Assembly: GCF_014066305.1 (NCBI RefSeq)
Contig: NW_023501053.1
Coordinates: 576,501 to 640,500 of the forward strand
Reading direction: 5' to 3'
Source: Letharia columbiana
Taxonomy: Eukaryota > Ascomycota > Lecanoromycetes > Lecanorales > Parmeliaceae
Length of the DNA: 64,000 nucleotides
The notes beneath the pieces were generated by a model, which saw only the letters and a list, made by a program, of their open reading frames with translations, was not told where the DNA came from and ran no database searches. Shown here one piece after another: positions 12,559 to 25,071 of the stretch; position 1 is the first letter of the stretch; each line of letters begins with the position of its first letter. The position numbers and the translations under genes were made by a program.

Positions 12559-15500
12559 TCAGTACTGGTGGCTCTGCGCAAAAGATGGGGCTTCCCGGTA
12601 TGGATCCTGATAAGGTCTTTGAGGAGCACCGTAGACCTGGCCGTTGCGCTCGTAAACCGGGTTCGCAGCATAGCTCGACTCGTAGCGGACGTATTCAGGG
12701 CCCATCTGCTCTACTGGTCGAGCGATAACGTATCGAGCAGGCTCCCTAATTCCAGAATCCTCATACCTGATCGGCACGTATTCAACACGTTGCTGATGAC
12801 GACTGCTCGGAACACAGGGATCATCAATATACTCATAACGAGTTTGCGTCGCATACTCGTTATTGGGAATCCTTTGGGAGCGGTTTACCCTGCGTGACGA
12901 CGGGGATCGAACTTGGTATAGAGAATCGCGTCTGTCCTCTTCTACCGGACTTCTGGGCCGGTAGAGAGCTGTCTCTGCAGGCGGTCGTTGAGGGGATGCT
13001 GATTGGTCGCGATATTGTGATATGCGTGAAACTTGGTAAGTGTGGCTCCCGCTGCGTTGTCTTTTCAGCACACTGCCGTTCATGTCTTGACGATCGTTGA
13101 CGACCACTTGCTCAGAGTCTTCGTAAGGAGCGTATCGCACAGGCGGACTGCCGCCAGTTCTGACAGGCCCCAACGGTACTTGGGATAAGGGCCGTAAGCC
13201 GTCATAGTAATGGGTATGAGAACCCGATCTTTGTGGAACGGCGGCCTGGCTACTCTTTCTTGGCTCGGAAGAACCTCCTGTCCGCAGCTGGTTCCCAAGA
13301 ATGTCGTTCTCTTGCCTTTTGACCTTGACCTCATCTCCCGATCGCTGATCGTAAGCGCCATCTTGTCCGAAATACTGTTGTCGGCGCTTGAATGGTGGCT
13401 CGCTAAGCCACTGGCCCTGTGAAGCGCATTCTGTGTCTCGTTCCGACGAAAAGCGCTTATGAGTACGGGCACCCTCAGTTTCTGGGGCTAAAGTGTTGAG
13501 AAATCGGTCTGCAGCAACTACCGCCTCGGGTGGGGACACGCCTTGTGCGCCACGCTTGACAGAGCTCAAGATCTCTCCAGGCCTCTCATCCTCTGGAGTA
13601 CGACCATAATTTCTGATGTAATCGACAGGAATATCGTACTGATTCACAATGTCTGGTCGAGAAGGCTTGGCTTGGACTCCTGCATGCTGGTGGAAACGGT
13701 GCCCCGACCGAGATATGGCATTCGGAACTGGAGACTGAGGCTGCGTCACATGCTCGAATGGCTCGTAAGACTCCCTAGAATAATTCTCGCTTATCTTCGG
13801 CCGTGATACGCTGGCACTGTTGTAAGTTTGTTCGTCCTCCAGCCGTGGAGGCATTGCATAGTTAGACTTTTCTTGCTGAGTGTAGGACAAGTATCGGTGA
13901 CCATCTTGTAATGGCGAATGCTGGACAGGCTTGTGAGACTGGGTTGAGCCAGTGTCAATTTTGACAATCTTGCCTAAGTATGCAGGTCTATGGGGATCGT
14001 ATTCATCCTCTCCCGGCGGTTCAAGAGGCTCGGATGAGCGACCTGGTGACAACAGCCGAAAAGCACTATGTGGCCGATTGAAAGACTGATCGCCAGATTG
14101 ACCTCCATAATGAGATGGGAGAGCGGCCAACGGTTTTGACGGAGCTCCGGAGGCTCCTTTTGTATTCGCGTCGAGTTCCTTTCTGTACATAGGGTGAGGC
14201 CCCGTATTCGTTCGATTCTTCAGGTTTGGAAGAGGAGTGGGAAATGCATCAGGAAAGACCAAAGCAATCAAGCTTAGTTTGGCATCGGTCATACCATTAG
14301 CATTGAGGAGTTTGGAGATGACCGAGAGGTCAGGATAATCTATCATATCGTGCTTCCAATCGAGTTCTGGAGCTTGTGGGTGCCCAAGCATTTGTGGCGT
14401 CTCGACGTGAGCTGTTCTGAAATGGTTGACTAAGTGAGGCAATGTATACAGCTTGGCTCCTGTGCCGTTGTTCATACAAGTTCTGCAGCCTAGTCCATTA
14501 ACACTTCTGACAGGTCTCATCACAGCATTATGGTCAAGCCCGTCGATAAACATAGACAGACTAGGCTCATTGGGGAAAGAGGCTTTGAATCTGGCAACAG
14601 TGTGTTGGATTACGACATAGATCCGGACGCTGCCTGGAAGATCTTTAACCCCGCCAATGCCGGTAAAAACGTCTTTAGCATGTTTGGCCATCTCGTCCAT
14701 TTGACGCTGATACAGATCTGATACTTGACCAGGAACATTGTGGACTTGGGCAAGGGTGGCCAAAGGTCCCTTTTGGAAATTTCCTGGATATGGTACCGAT
14801 GGGCGCCCTCCATAATTGTTCGCACTGACTTCGGGAAAGTAACCCTGCGGGATTGTACCAAGCTGTCCTTGTGGAAATCCTGGGTATCCTTGTTGACCAG
14901 GAAAGGAGCCATACTGTGCTACTTGGCCTTGCTGCGCAACGGGAAACGGGTTGTAAGAGGCAGTACTGGTTCCGTAACCATTCTGAACTCCAGAGTGGCC
15001 AACTCCGGCAATGTGAGATGAGTTTGCAGGTGGGTGAGATTGTGCGGGTAACACTTGGGGAGGGCCTTCCTGGCGGGGGCCTGGGTACGAATTTTGGTAT
15101 CCAACAGTGGGATATTGGGGGGTTTGATGCTGTGATGTTCCATTTGGGGTACTTGTCTCCACGGGCTGAACGAAGTTGCCGTAAGTAATTGGTCCTCGTG
15201 GATCTCTAACAGCCGGAACTTGTACAGGAGGCGCTGGAGTGGGGATCTTGTAGTAATTTGTTTTAGCAACACTGGGATTAGGGTTGAAAGGAGGATGCTC
15301 CGGCCACTCGGATCGCCAGTGAACCACGATGTTTCCCATACTAAGCGCGGTGGTGTGTTTTGCAGCATAGTGCTGAATTACACCCTCGAAGCCGTAAAAC
15401 TTGAAATTGCCATCACAACCGTTGCAAAGAAACAGCTCTCTTTGGAAATGGTCCGTCAGCGGCTTGATCTTGGTATCGAACAGCCATTTCATATTTTCGA

Positions 15501-17496
15501 GAATCAATTTTCTAGTTGGTGGTCCGTTGGGTGGATCGGTCTTTACAGATTCACCAGCGGCAAGAGCAGCTTCATCCTCCTGTACTACTGCAGCGTAAAA
15601 GCGTTGGCGGACATCCAGCAGCACATCTGCCGCAAATTTGGGACTTGATTCTTTCGTGACGGCTTTACCTCCGGCCCACCTGGATTCAATGGCCTCAGTA
15701 GCCAAAGCACCAATCCGATGCCGGACCGGAGCCTGATAGTTCTCCCATTCGCGGTCAAAGTTCTCCTTGGTCTCCTTTAGTTGAGCTTCCTGCTGACGTC
15801 GTTGTCTGTACTCCTCTGCAAGGATCTCGGTTTGCTGTACTTGCTCTTTCTCGCGCCGTTCAGCACAAGTGAGCTGGGAAAGCAGACGAGGCCTGAGTAT
15901 TTCCCACGCTTGGTCCGTCATTGGCTGCGATATTTGCATGGCTGCTTGGAAAGAGTCCATGTGCCTCAATACACTGGGCAACAAAGGAGGGTCCAAGGCT
16001 GCGCAGCGGCGCTCTATCTCCGCTCGTCGAGCTGCTTTAGCTTCATTGACGTCCTTTATGTTGCGTTCCGGTCGTGGCTGATGGGATGCAACCTGAGGTC
16101 CATGTTGCACACCGCCTTGGATAGGGACCGGGGGGTTCTTAGGATATTGAAACGATGCTACGACAAATTGATCAGTAGACTGACCTCGACTTCGAGTGTT
16201 GATGGACTGGTTATGCGTGACCCTGGGTCTACTTACGTGTGGATGCACTCGTCGCAAGTGGACTCGCCTGATCGCCCTCAGACTTCGTTGAGAAGGCCAT
16301 GCTCTGCGGAGTTGATCGATCCGAATAGGTTTCACCTTTGGCACTGGAAATAACTGCCTTGGGATTCGGACGCAAATTCACGTTCTTCAGCCCGCCTTTG
16401 GAGTCCCACTGCTCCCAGCGGATGATGTCCTCGAGACACTGCTGCCCTTGCTGAGCCAGGCCCTTGGTCCACTCTTCTGCGGACGCAACACCAAGCTCCT
16501 TCGCATTTTCAAATTGGCGCTTGATCTCCTCCACATCGGGCTTGTAGTAACGTTTTGTCATGCGCAGCATAGGTGGAGCTGTAATGCTTCGCAAGACGTT
16601 ATGACCAATGTAGTGGTAATTTTCTGATATGAAGGCAAAGGGGAGACCCTGCAGGAGGAAAAACGGGCAATCCGACGACATAGAAAGATCCAGTTCCTGT
16701 GCGAAGTCAGTTCGCGATTTCTAATCGTTGCTAGCCAATGATGTTGACAGTCCGGTACCTTTTGAGTATTGTCTTGCAAACATGGACCGCAACACCTTAG
16801 CCCAAAGGGCCAGATAACCCTGACACCGGTGTCACCAGGTCCGGACTCCCACGGATCCTGTGGATTTGCTACAGAAGTATCAACCTTGACCTTTTCACAG
16901 ATCTGGCAACCATTTCCCTTGAGCAATTTCCACATTTCAAGCTCCATTAACCCATGGATAGGCCTTGGAATTCCCGGACAGAATCTTCTCCGAGAAAGAG
17001 CCCAAATGGCCTCTGCTTTAAGTGGCTGTATAATGCTATTAGGTAGCGGAGTGGGATCCTCTTCACTTTGGCCAGGGGTCAAAATGGTATTGAAAGCGTG
17101 GTTTACGCTTAACATACGCCCAAGAAAGACGGGTGGAACATAACAGAAGATATGTTGCCAGTGAACAGCAGGCAACGCAGACGATTTGCAAGAAAGGTCT
17201 GCTCCTGTTCCAATACTGTAACCGTTTGGCCTGGGTCGCTTGACTCTGGAAAGGTTCTCCATGAGATTATCGGCCTGCCTGGAAGGAGCTTCATCTGTAG
17301 ATCCATGGCTGTCAACAACTGTAGGAAAATCTCTCCTATTCTGCATGATACGGTTAGGATTTGGATCTTGTTCCCGTTTCCGCTTGTGGGAGACTTTATG
17401 CTCGATACCGTTCGTTATGGGAGCAGCTTCTGGCTGCGCTGACTCTGAGGGAGAGTATAGGTCGGAAGACGCAGTACTTCTAGGGGATGAGTCCAT
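12559..17496 (-). CDS. Large F-box-like, zinc-finger protein of unknown function
   Basis: Three exons: 17,496-16,759, 16,696-16,237 and 16,157-12,559, with introns of 62 and 78 nt. Phase is kept across both junctions, giving about 1,598 aa. Residues 108-140 look like a degenerate F-box (L-P-x-V-H-W-Q-H-I-F). They are followed by paired cysteines at 197/200 and 235/236/239 that could bind zinc. A coiled, charged segment lies near residues 430-540. A C-x2-C-x14-H-x4-H finger-like motif lies near 644-667, and a second Cys/His cluster near 950-980. The C-terminal 500 residues are low-complexity, rich in Arg, Ser, Pro, Gln and Tyr. This architecture resembles uncharacterised proteins of filamentous ascomycetes. 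An F-box would suggest an SCF substrate adaptor, but that is inference. It shares a 655-bp upstream region with AMP deaminase. Confidence 0.75.
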
Positions 17497-18151
17497 GTCT
17501 GGCCGTTGTTCTCATGGCAAAAAGTCTGGCGTCCACAGGTAGAAATGTGCTATGGTAAGTAGGTGCTGCAGGACGACCCTCTTCAGCAGCTAGACAATTG
17601 TCATTCCGCACAGATAGATATGAGAGACAGAAAGAGATTATGCTCGCATACACGAAAAGAGCTGTTCCTGCAGATCAGGACAAGAGGGTAGTGGAGGAGA
17701 TTGTGGCCCCGAGACAGATCCCGAGTTTCCCAAGAGGCACTGTAGGAGACCAAGTTTCGAGATCACAGGTAATGCGAATCTATCAGAGACACTGGGATAT
17801 ATTGTGCGAAGAAGAAGCTTGGATATGGGACACGCAGGCGCAATGGAGGGAGTATTAGTAGAGAGTGGTGAAGCGTAGAGTAGGAGGGTCAGTAATTTTG
17901 GTGAGGCGACCAAGGCGACCAATCAGAAGAGCTGTTTGGAAATCTTTGAATTTTTGGCTATTTCGCCAAGGCTTAAGGCTGATGATCGCTGACATATTTC
18001 AACGTCGTTCTAGGGTGGTCGCACCGTGCGCACTCCCTCAGGTCAGTAAGAATCATCTCTTGTTTTCCTTTGATTCGTAAAGCCGTGAGATAGGAAGGCC
18101 TAACAAGCAGTTTTTTACACCTCAAAGTGCCGCTGGACTGTGCTAAGTGTA
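17497..18151. promoter_or_regulatory. Divergent promoter region between the F-box-like gene and AMP deaminase
   Basis: This 655-bp normal-composition region lies between two divergent start codons and must hold both promoters. A plausible 5' leader intron for AMP deaminase runs from a GTAAGA donor at 18,048 to a CAG acceptor at 18,110, with a CTAAC branch point at about 18,100. The short open frames here show no domain and are not called. Confidence 0.55.
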
Positions 18152-21100
18152 ATGCAGTCAGATGCTGAGGAAGACGGCGGAGCTGGCCTTCGTCGCTATG
18201 CCATGCAAAAGGATTCTGATCTGGGCGAAAATGTAGAAAATAATAATGGAGATGTTACACCGTTCAACGACACAGATGCCGATGGCCAGCTCCATGACCG
18301 CCAAGCGAGGACAGCTTACTATAATTCTGCCGCCGAGAAATCGCTGAGCCATGCCGAAGCAAAACTGTTCTTCCAGAGACATCAGTTAGAGATATCCCAA
18401 CATGATGCAGAGGCTGAGAGCCCTTTGGCTAGGGCAAGAACCTTTTCTTCAACTGTGGATGGCGACGGAGGCCTTAGTCGGACAACGAGCGCAGCATCGC
18501 GACGCAGTGGCCGGGGGTATGCTCAACGGGACAGGAACTCGAGACTTGTTGAAGGGATCCCAAATTCACCCACCTTGAAGGGCAAAGACTTGCGTGGTAC
18601 GGGTGACGAGGTCCACTTCGACGATAGCCATCTCGATACAGAGGAAGCCGTTGGACATGAGACTGAGCTCGAAGGTGTCTTGGAAGAGCTTGATATCCCA
18701 GCTCCAGACATCTCACCGGAACTCAGCGCTATCTCAATCAATATCAAGAGGGTCTTGGACATAAGGCACAAGTACGTCAATCTGTCACTACAGGGTGCTG
18801 GCAACAACCCTAAGGATGGTTCGAACTGGAGAATATATCCACCACCGCCAAATCCTACTTGGGATGATAATAAAAACCGCCCAATCGGTCAGACTTCTGG
18901 TTCAAACAGTCTGAGTAACAGCAAGGTTTTAACAGCCGACTCTGACCGTTTGCAAACCAACTGTTTGCCTGGTAGCTCTCAAAATAGAGACTCGACCCAG
19001 CAGCAGCTCCCGGTGTCGCCTACAGTGAAGCGCAGGAAACCAGGCCAAGACATTGGGGAGGATTTTGATATGCTGGATCTTTTGCCGTTGCCTGGTAAGG
19101 ATGAAATCGTCTCATTTAAGCTTGACCAAGGCAGCGTCTACCAAATCTTCGAGACGACTCAACTTGCGCGAAATACTAGCCCCATTGTAATAGTTCCAAC
19201 TCTGCGAGAGTTCTACATTGACATGGACCAAGTCCAGAATGTCTCTTCTGATGGACCCACCAAGAGCTTTGCCTTTCGGCAGCTAGATATCTTGGAGGGA
19301 AGGTTTCATCTATACTTTCTCGTCAATTCATACCAGGAAACGGCAGACTGCAAAAGAGTGCCCCACAGAGATTTCTACAACGTCAGGAAGGTCGACACAC
19401 ATGTACATCATTCCGCCTGCATGAATCAGAAGCATTTGCTGCGCTTCATAAAGAGTAAGATGAAGAAATCGCCAGACGAGGTTGTTATGTTTCGAGATAA
19501 CAAGGAATTGACATTGAAGGAAGTTTTCGAAAGTATCAATCTGACCGCGTATGATCTGAGTATTGATACTCTTGATATGCATGTACGTTGGTACTTTGCG
19601 TTGCTTGATATCTCGAGCGTCATTGTATTAACCCTGAAAGCAGGCCCACACTGATTCGTTCCATCGCTTTGACAAATTCAACCTCAAATACAACCCTATC
19701 GGAGAATCAAGGCTCAGAGAAATCTTTCTAAAAACTGACAATTATATCAAAGGTCGCTACCTCGCTGAAATCACAAAGGAGGTCATTTCCGACCTAGAAT
19801 CTAGCAAGTACCAATTTGTTGAATGGCGGGTCTCTATCTATGGCAGATCCATTGATGAGTGGGACAAGCTCGCTGCTTGGGTCATTGATAACAAGTTGGT
19901 CTCACACAATGTGCGTTGGCTCATACAGATTCCCAGACTCTTCAGCATGTACAAAGCCAACGGTCAAATGGACACCTATGAAGAGATCATCATCAACATA
20001 TTCCAACCGCTCTACGAAGTCACCAATGACCCTTCGAGCCATCCTGAGCTCCACGTTTTTCTCCAGCGTGTGATCGGCTTTGACAGTGTTGACGATGAAA
20101 GCAAGGTCGAGACTCGACTATATAGGAAGTATCCACCACCGAAAGAGTGGGACACCAAACAAAATCCACCGTACACTTACTGGATCTATCACTTGTTTGC
20201 CAATATGACGTCCTTGAATGTCTGGCGCAAACGGCGCGGTTTCAATACATTCGTACTTCGACCGCATTGTGGTGAAGCCGGCGACGTAGATCATATCGCA
20301 GCAGCCGTGCTCTGCTGCCACAGCATAAGCCATGGTCTAATGCTTAGGAAGGTACCGCTACTACAATACATCTTCTATCTCGACCAGATTGGCATTGCAA
20401 TGTCACCTTTGAGCAATAATGCCCTTTTCCTCGCGTATGAGAGAAATCCTTTCTCGAAATACTTCAAGCGTGGTCTGAACGTCTCACTGTCTACCGATGA
20501 TCCATTGCAATTCGCTTTCACAAAAGAACCTCTGATCGAAGAGTATTCGGTTGCAGCACAGATTTATAGATTGAGTGCGGTTGATATGTGTGAGCTCGCT
20601 CATCATTCCGTGATTCAAAGCGGCTTCGAGCATGAATTGAAGCAGAGATGGCTCGGCCCCGACTATCACCTTCCTGGCGTGACTGGCAATAATGTCGCCA
20701 AGAGCAACGTACCCAATATTAGAGAGAAATTCCGGCATGACACATTGGTGCAAGAACTCGAAATGTACTTCTGTCCTTTTCCACACAATGTCCAAAACTG
20801 CTGACACTCGTTTCAAGGCTAGAACGATATGCGGCCGCATTCCCCTTGGTTCAGACGATGGCTACGCCTATCAAAGCGCCTCCGTCTCCTGCTGCGGCAA
20901 TGCATTCGTCTCAAAGAAATTCCTCGCGTGCAGCGCGTATACCTGCGTCCAATTCTATTGCTGACGTGAGAAGCCTCGATCTTCAGCGCACAGGGCGAGA
21001 TCACAGTAGACCTGCCAGGTCGTCATCAACGATCATGTCGCCATCACAAGCTAAGGGCACATCTTGGATCGACGGAACGCCTCCGCCGCCACGGATGTTT

Positions 21101-21298
21101 CCAGGAGTCGTGCATGAGAGGACCAGAAGGCGAAGTCTGCGACAAGGGAGTAGTTCGGAGCAGGACACGAACGCTAAGAACGTCAATGTCACAACAGCAC
21201 CGAGGCCTCTAGTATGGGAGCAAGACGACAAAGGCCTGCAGAAAGCGGTGGCAGAGGAGCCCGATAAGCAGGGAGACCGGGAGAAAGCCTCGAGATAG
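18152..21298 (+). CDS. AMD1: AMP deaminase
   Basis: It hydrolyses AMP to IMP and ammonia in the purine nucleotide cycle and is cytosolic. Three exons: 18,152-19,582, 19,644-20,764 and 20,818-21,298, with introns of 61 and 53 nt; phase is kept and the product is about 1,010 aa. The first in-frame ATG is at 18,152; the frame extends upstream only with a GTG. The N-terminal 350 residues are disordered, as is usual for fungal AMP deaminases. Zinc-ligand histidines are in [10 protein letters not shown] (H417, H419). Exon 2 opens on the conserved [10 protein letters not shown]. Catalytic S-T-D-D-P-L-Q-F lies at about 760-767. After the 53-nt intron the C-terminus continues L-E-R-Y into a disordered tail of about 150 residues. 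The gene is intact and converges on RAD17. Confidence 0.95.
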
Positions 21299-21864
21299 AC
21301 GTGTGCAGGAATTTGATACCCAAAGAACTGGCGTCGAACTGGTAGAATGAGAAGGTGTTCAGCCAGAGGGATTCCCGATGCGAAGGACTCGAGATGGGCG
21401 TTGGGTTCAGCAGTGGCGCATAGAACGCTGACTAAAGTCTGTTGTAGCAGCGCTTCCGCAATTGTCGTGACGACCCGCTCCCTCTCCTGAATAGCAAGGC
21501 ACCATTGCCGTTTTATGCATCATTAGGGGAGACGGAGGGGCCTGGCTGGAAGCAACAGGGCGAGAGGGTGAAGTGACAGATTCGTATGCTCTGGGCCTCA
21601 TCAAAAATGCTGCCATATCCGTTTCATGTGGAAAGGAAACCTCAAGTATTATCCGTACACACATGAAAGACAAGGGCCATAGCAAAGTCACATGCAATTA
21701 AATCGGCTGTTCGATGGAAGCTCTAGACTTTGAAGGTATCACAAACGGAGTAACTCAAGCCCATAGACACAGATGCTGAAGCCTTCGGAGTGATCCGCAT
21801 GAAAATGTCACCGGCGTAGGCCACGTAACTTTTCAAAGGCGTTTTTTAACCATGCTTAGCAAAT
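21299..21864. other. Convergent 3' region between AMP deaminase and RAD17
   Basis: This 566-bp region should contain the 3' UTRs and poly(A) signals of both flanking genes. A 96-codon minus-strand frame at 21,407-21,697 shows no domain and is treated as chance. Confidence 0.5.
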
Positions 21865-24523
21865 TTAGTCATCTTCAATATCATCGTCGCTGAGATATGA
21901 TTGTCCCACTTCTCCCTCAACTGGAAGCAGGAGTGCGCTGGCTGCTTTGCCTGCTTGCTCAACCCCTTGTTGCAGACTGACCCTCGGCGCGGGACCGGTT
22001 ACGTCGCCTTCAGCTGGACCTTCAGTCATCCAATCGCTGACAGGAGCTCCCTCTCCGAAGTCCTCATCCTCCGAGGCTTCGTTGCCCGGCGGCATGATAC
22101 CATGTAATTGTGTGATTCTCTCCAGCCCGTTGAGATGTGTGGAGGCCGCATTGTGTTGCTCGATCTTCGTGATATATGGGAGTCTCTCAACAATCAATTC
22201 ACTTTTAGTGCACCCCAAGCTCGTCCTAAAAGGCTCTGGGCCATCTTCGTCAGGTTGTGACCGGTCTTCGGCGGTTACTTTCGAGGGTTGCACTTCCCGT
22301 CTCGACGGCAAATGAGCGAACCGCGGGTCATGCCTACCTATTGATTTTCCTAAAGGTACAGCACTGGCTTGAAGCCTGTCAATCCATTGGCCGACTAAGC
22401 CATCGATCTCCTCCATCTGTCTAGATAGTCTCATAGAAGTAGGATAGAACATCCTGTAAGTATCCGTTTTGCACCCACTTTCCCCAGATATCGGGTGTGT
22501 TCGCCGCTTTACAGGATCCGGTAAAGCGAACAATAGACCTCGCACTGCAACTTGAAAACACATCTCATCGTGTCGCAATGTATCAGAGGTAGCTCCCTGG
22601 AAGGTACGGTTTCCATGGTCTCCAGATGAGCCAAATCTACCGCCTCGTGGTGAGCCCAGTAGGTCGCTGTCAGACAGCGCGTCTATACAGCCGTCAAGAT
22701 TCTCAGTGAAGGAGTTGCCCTCGCAGGACAACACAAAGTTTTCGTGCAAGGCAGCAATGAAGGTTGCTATATCTGTACCCGTCTCCTCGATAAGTTGGTT
22801 GGCAGAAGCTTGCGCCATTCTTAGCCTGACGTGCCCCGACAGGTGATGTGGTGGCTGCGTAGGAGGTTCGCTAGCAGCATCGCCACCAGCAAAGTCTTCA
22901 CGCTTGTTGTAGACGACCTTGCCGACAGCATGAAAGAGTCCCAGAGTAGCTTCCCTTCGGGTAACCAATTCGAGTGACTCTGTCTCCATCTTTGTTAATG
23001 CGGATGAAGCATTCACCGCTTTCTTGGCTCTCGAAGCTACCGTACCACCCCAATCATCTCCGTCCTCTCCTCGTAAACAGAGGAACTCTAATGATCCAAT
23101 GGCACTACGAATGTCACCCACTTCGCCAAGCTTCTTCAACACAGCTGGCCCAGGTACCCTGCGCCTTCCAGATTGCCTCGCTTCTTTTTGTACGACGAGG
23201 TCAAGAGCCTTGGTGAGATAGGTGGAAGCGATTGGGTTGAACTCAATGGTACTTACGCCTGGATGGTTCAACAGTTCGGGCCCAAGGAGTCGATGAGCAG
23301 TGAAGCTGTCGCTGGTAGCGGCTGTTGTCATCAATCGGGTTTCAGTGATGATCATGACCACTGGCGTGACCTTCAGGTTATCACCTTGCTTTTTGGATGC
23401 AAAGGCGCCCGTAGAAGGCGTAGTGGATGCTAAATATTGGAGGACGCTTGACCGAAATGAGCGCAACGCACTGGAAGTACTCATAAACGTATCCGGGAAT
23501 TCTTCTATCAGTATGATCCTTTCCCTCGCATTCTCACTGAGCGCATCGATGGTCTGTACCGGCGTTGCTAATACATTCCCACTCATGTCTGCAAGCGCCA
23601 ATTTATTGAACTTGCCACTCCGACCAAGGAAATCTTCGAAATGAGCGGACATTGGGAGATATGCTTCAGATGAGAGCTCGGAGCCTACGGGATTCTTCCA
23701 TTCTAATACGTCGACGTCCATAACTCTGGCAAGCATAGATATTGTAGCGGTCTTCCCAGCACCTGAAGGCCCTTTGAGAATCAAAAGTCTCTTGCCCACA
23801 ATCAGCGATTGTACAACAACAAAAGGTCTTAGAGAAACGTACCTTGCGATCCTGACCCCAGAGCACGATCTCCAACCACTTGCGTACATCCAGTACTTTC
23901 TTCTTGTGGACCATCAGCTCTTCAAGATTGTTGGGTCCATATTTTTCTGCCCAAGGTCTCAAATCAATGGCCCTCGATTTTGCTTTCACCTCGCCGGATA
24001 TTCCTGGGCTGACGCCCATGCTCGAAGCATGTCCAGGGATTTTGAATCTTTGACTGCCACTCTGTTGGCTTGGTTTGTTCGTCGCAGCGGCAATGTCGTG
24101 TGCTGGCACCGGGTGCTTCTGCCTACGGTAGAGAGCAGTCCTTATGGTTCTTCCCCCAAAGTCATTCACATTCTCGACCGGGGAGTCGTCTACGATCAGA
24201 TCTTCATGGTCTTCTACTTCTGGCGTCACTGCCTCGGGAGGCCTCTGACCATTCGGCTGCTGTGCCTCGGTTCTAGCGCTAAAGAATGATGATATAGGCC
24301 TCGAAGTCTGTGCCTTGCCTGCGGATTTGGGCTTCGTAGCATGATCTTGGGGGACATTATCTGAAGCTGGCTGTATGGCGATAGTTGATCTGTCGGTGTT
24401 GCTCCTCTTGGCCTTCGCCCGGGATCTTGTAGGAATAGGCTTGTGTATTGAATTGGTGTCTGGCTCTTCATCTTCTGAGCTCATCATAAGAAGTCTCTTC
24501 TGTCTCTTGGCAGGCGGAGCCAT
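21865..24523 (-). CDS. RAD17: Checkpoint clamp loader RAD17 (budding yeast Rad24)
   Basis: It is the large subunit that, with Rfc2-5, loads the 9-1-1 clamp onto damaged DNA to activate the checkpoint kinase in the nucleus. Two exons: 24,523-23,843 and 23,790-21,865, with a 52-nt intron starting GTACGT, give about 868 aa. The basic N-terminus leads into W-A-E-K-Y-G-P, the usual entry to the Rad17/RFC AAA+ core (near residue 195). The Walker A motif G-P-S-G-A-G-K-T spans residues 234-241, immediately after the intron. A Walker B-like I-L-I-E-E-F-P lies at 320-326. The C-terminus is acidic and disordered. A GTAAGT at about 23,257 is not used, because the frame through it reads conserved F-N-P-I-A sequence. 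The gene is intact. Confidence 0.93.
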
Positions 24524-25071
24524 GAGTAGGTGTCACTGAATTACTGCTCATGATGTACTGTTTCAGTATTCAAACCCGTAAGAGATAAGCTATCAGGAGG
24601 TATTGGCGGTCTTGAGTGTGCTAGCGTAAGTAAGTCGTTGAGTAGGGGCTGGACCACTCGATTTTTCAACAACATTGTGACCTTGTCGGCAGAGCACTTT
24701 CCAAACCAGACTAAATATCCTTTTCCGTTGAGTTTTGTTTATTTTAGAGGTACCGTATGGGGAATACTGCTTCTAAGTAGGCTTAATAGCATACATTCAA
24801 GAGATTATTTTGGAGAGTAGCTCGGATTTAATACCGGGTAAACCTTCCCAGTCTCGCCAGTGGCACAAAATGTCTAGTGTCTTGGCATTATGAAGCTTTT
24901 CGTAGAATCATTAAACGAGATAGGCGAAGGGCAGCTAGACGACTCTAATATGCATTTCTGAATTGCAAAGCTATATGAAGCTGAAAGCTACCCTCTGTTA
25001 CCACCATCAATCAATGATCATCGCGCTCCTCTTAAAGCATTTTTCCATTCATTCGCAACTAGCACAACCTT
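24524..25071. other. Intergenic region upstream of RAD17
   Basis: This 548-bp region contains the RAD17 promoter and the 3' end of the next minus-strand gene. It is slightly AT-rich near 24,680-24,830, and no gene is visible. Confidence 0.5.

Noticed and set aside
17598..18080. Overlapping short frames of 70-94 codons between the divergent genes
   Set aside because: They lie in the shared promoter region, overlap on both strands and show no domain.
23240..23270. GTAAGT donor inside the second RAD17 exon (minus strand)
   Set aside because: The frame continues unbroken through conserved-looking F-N-P-I-A sequence, and removing it would delete part of the AAA+ core.
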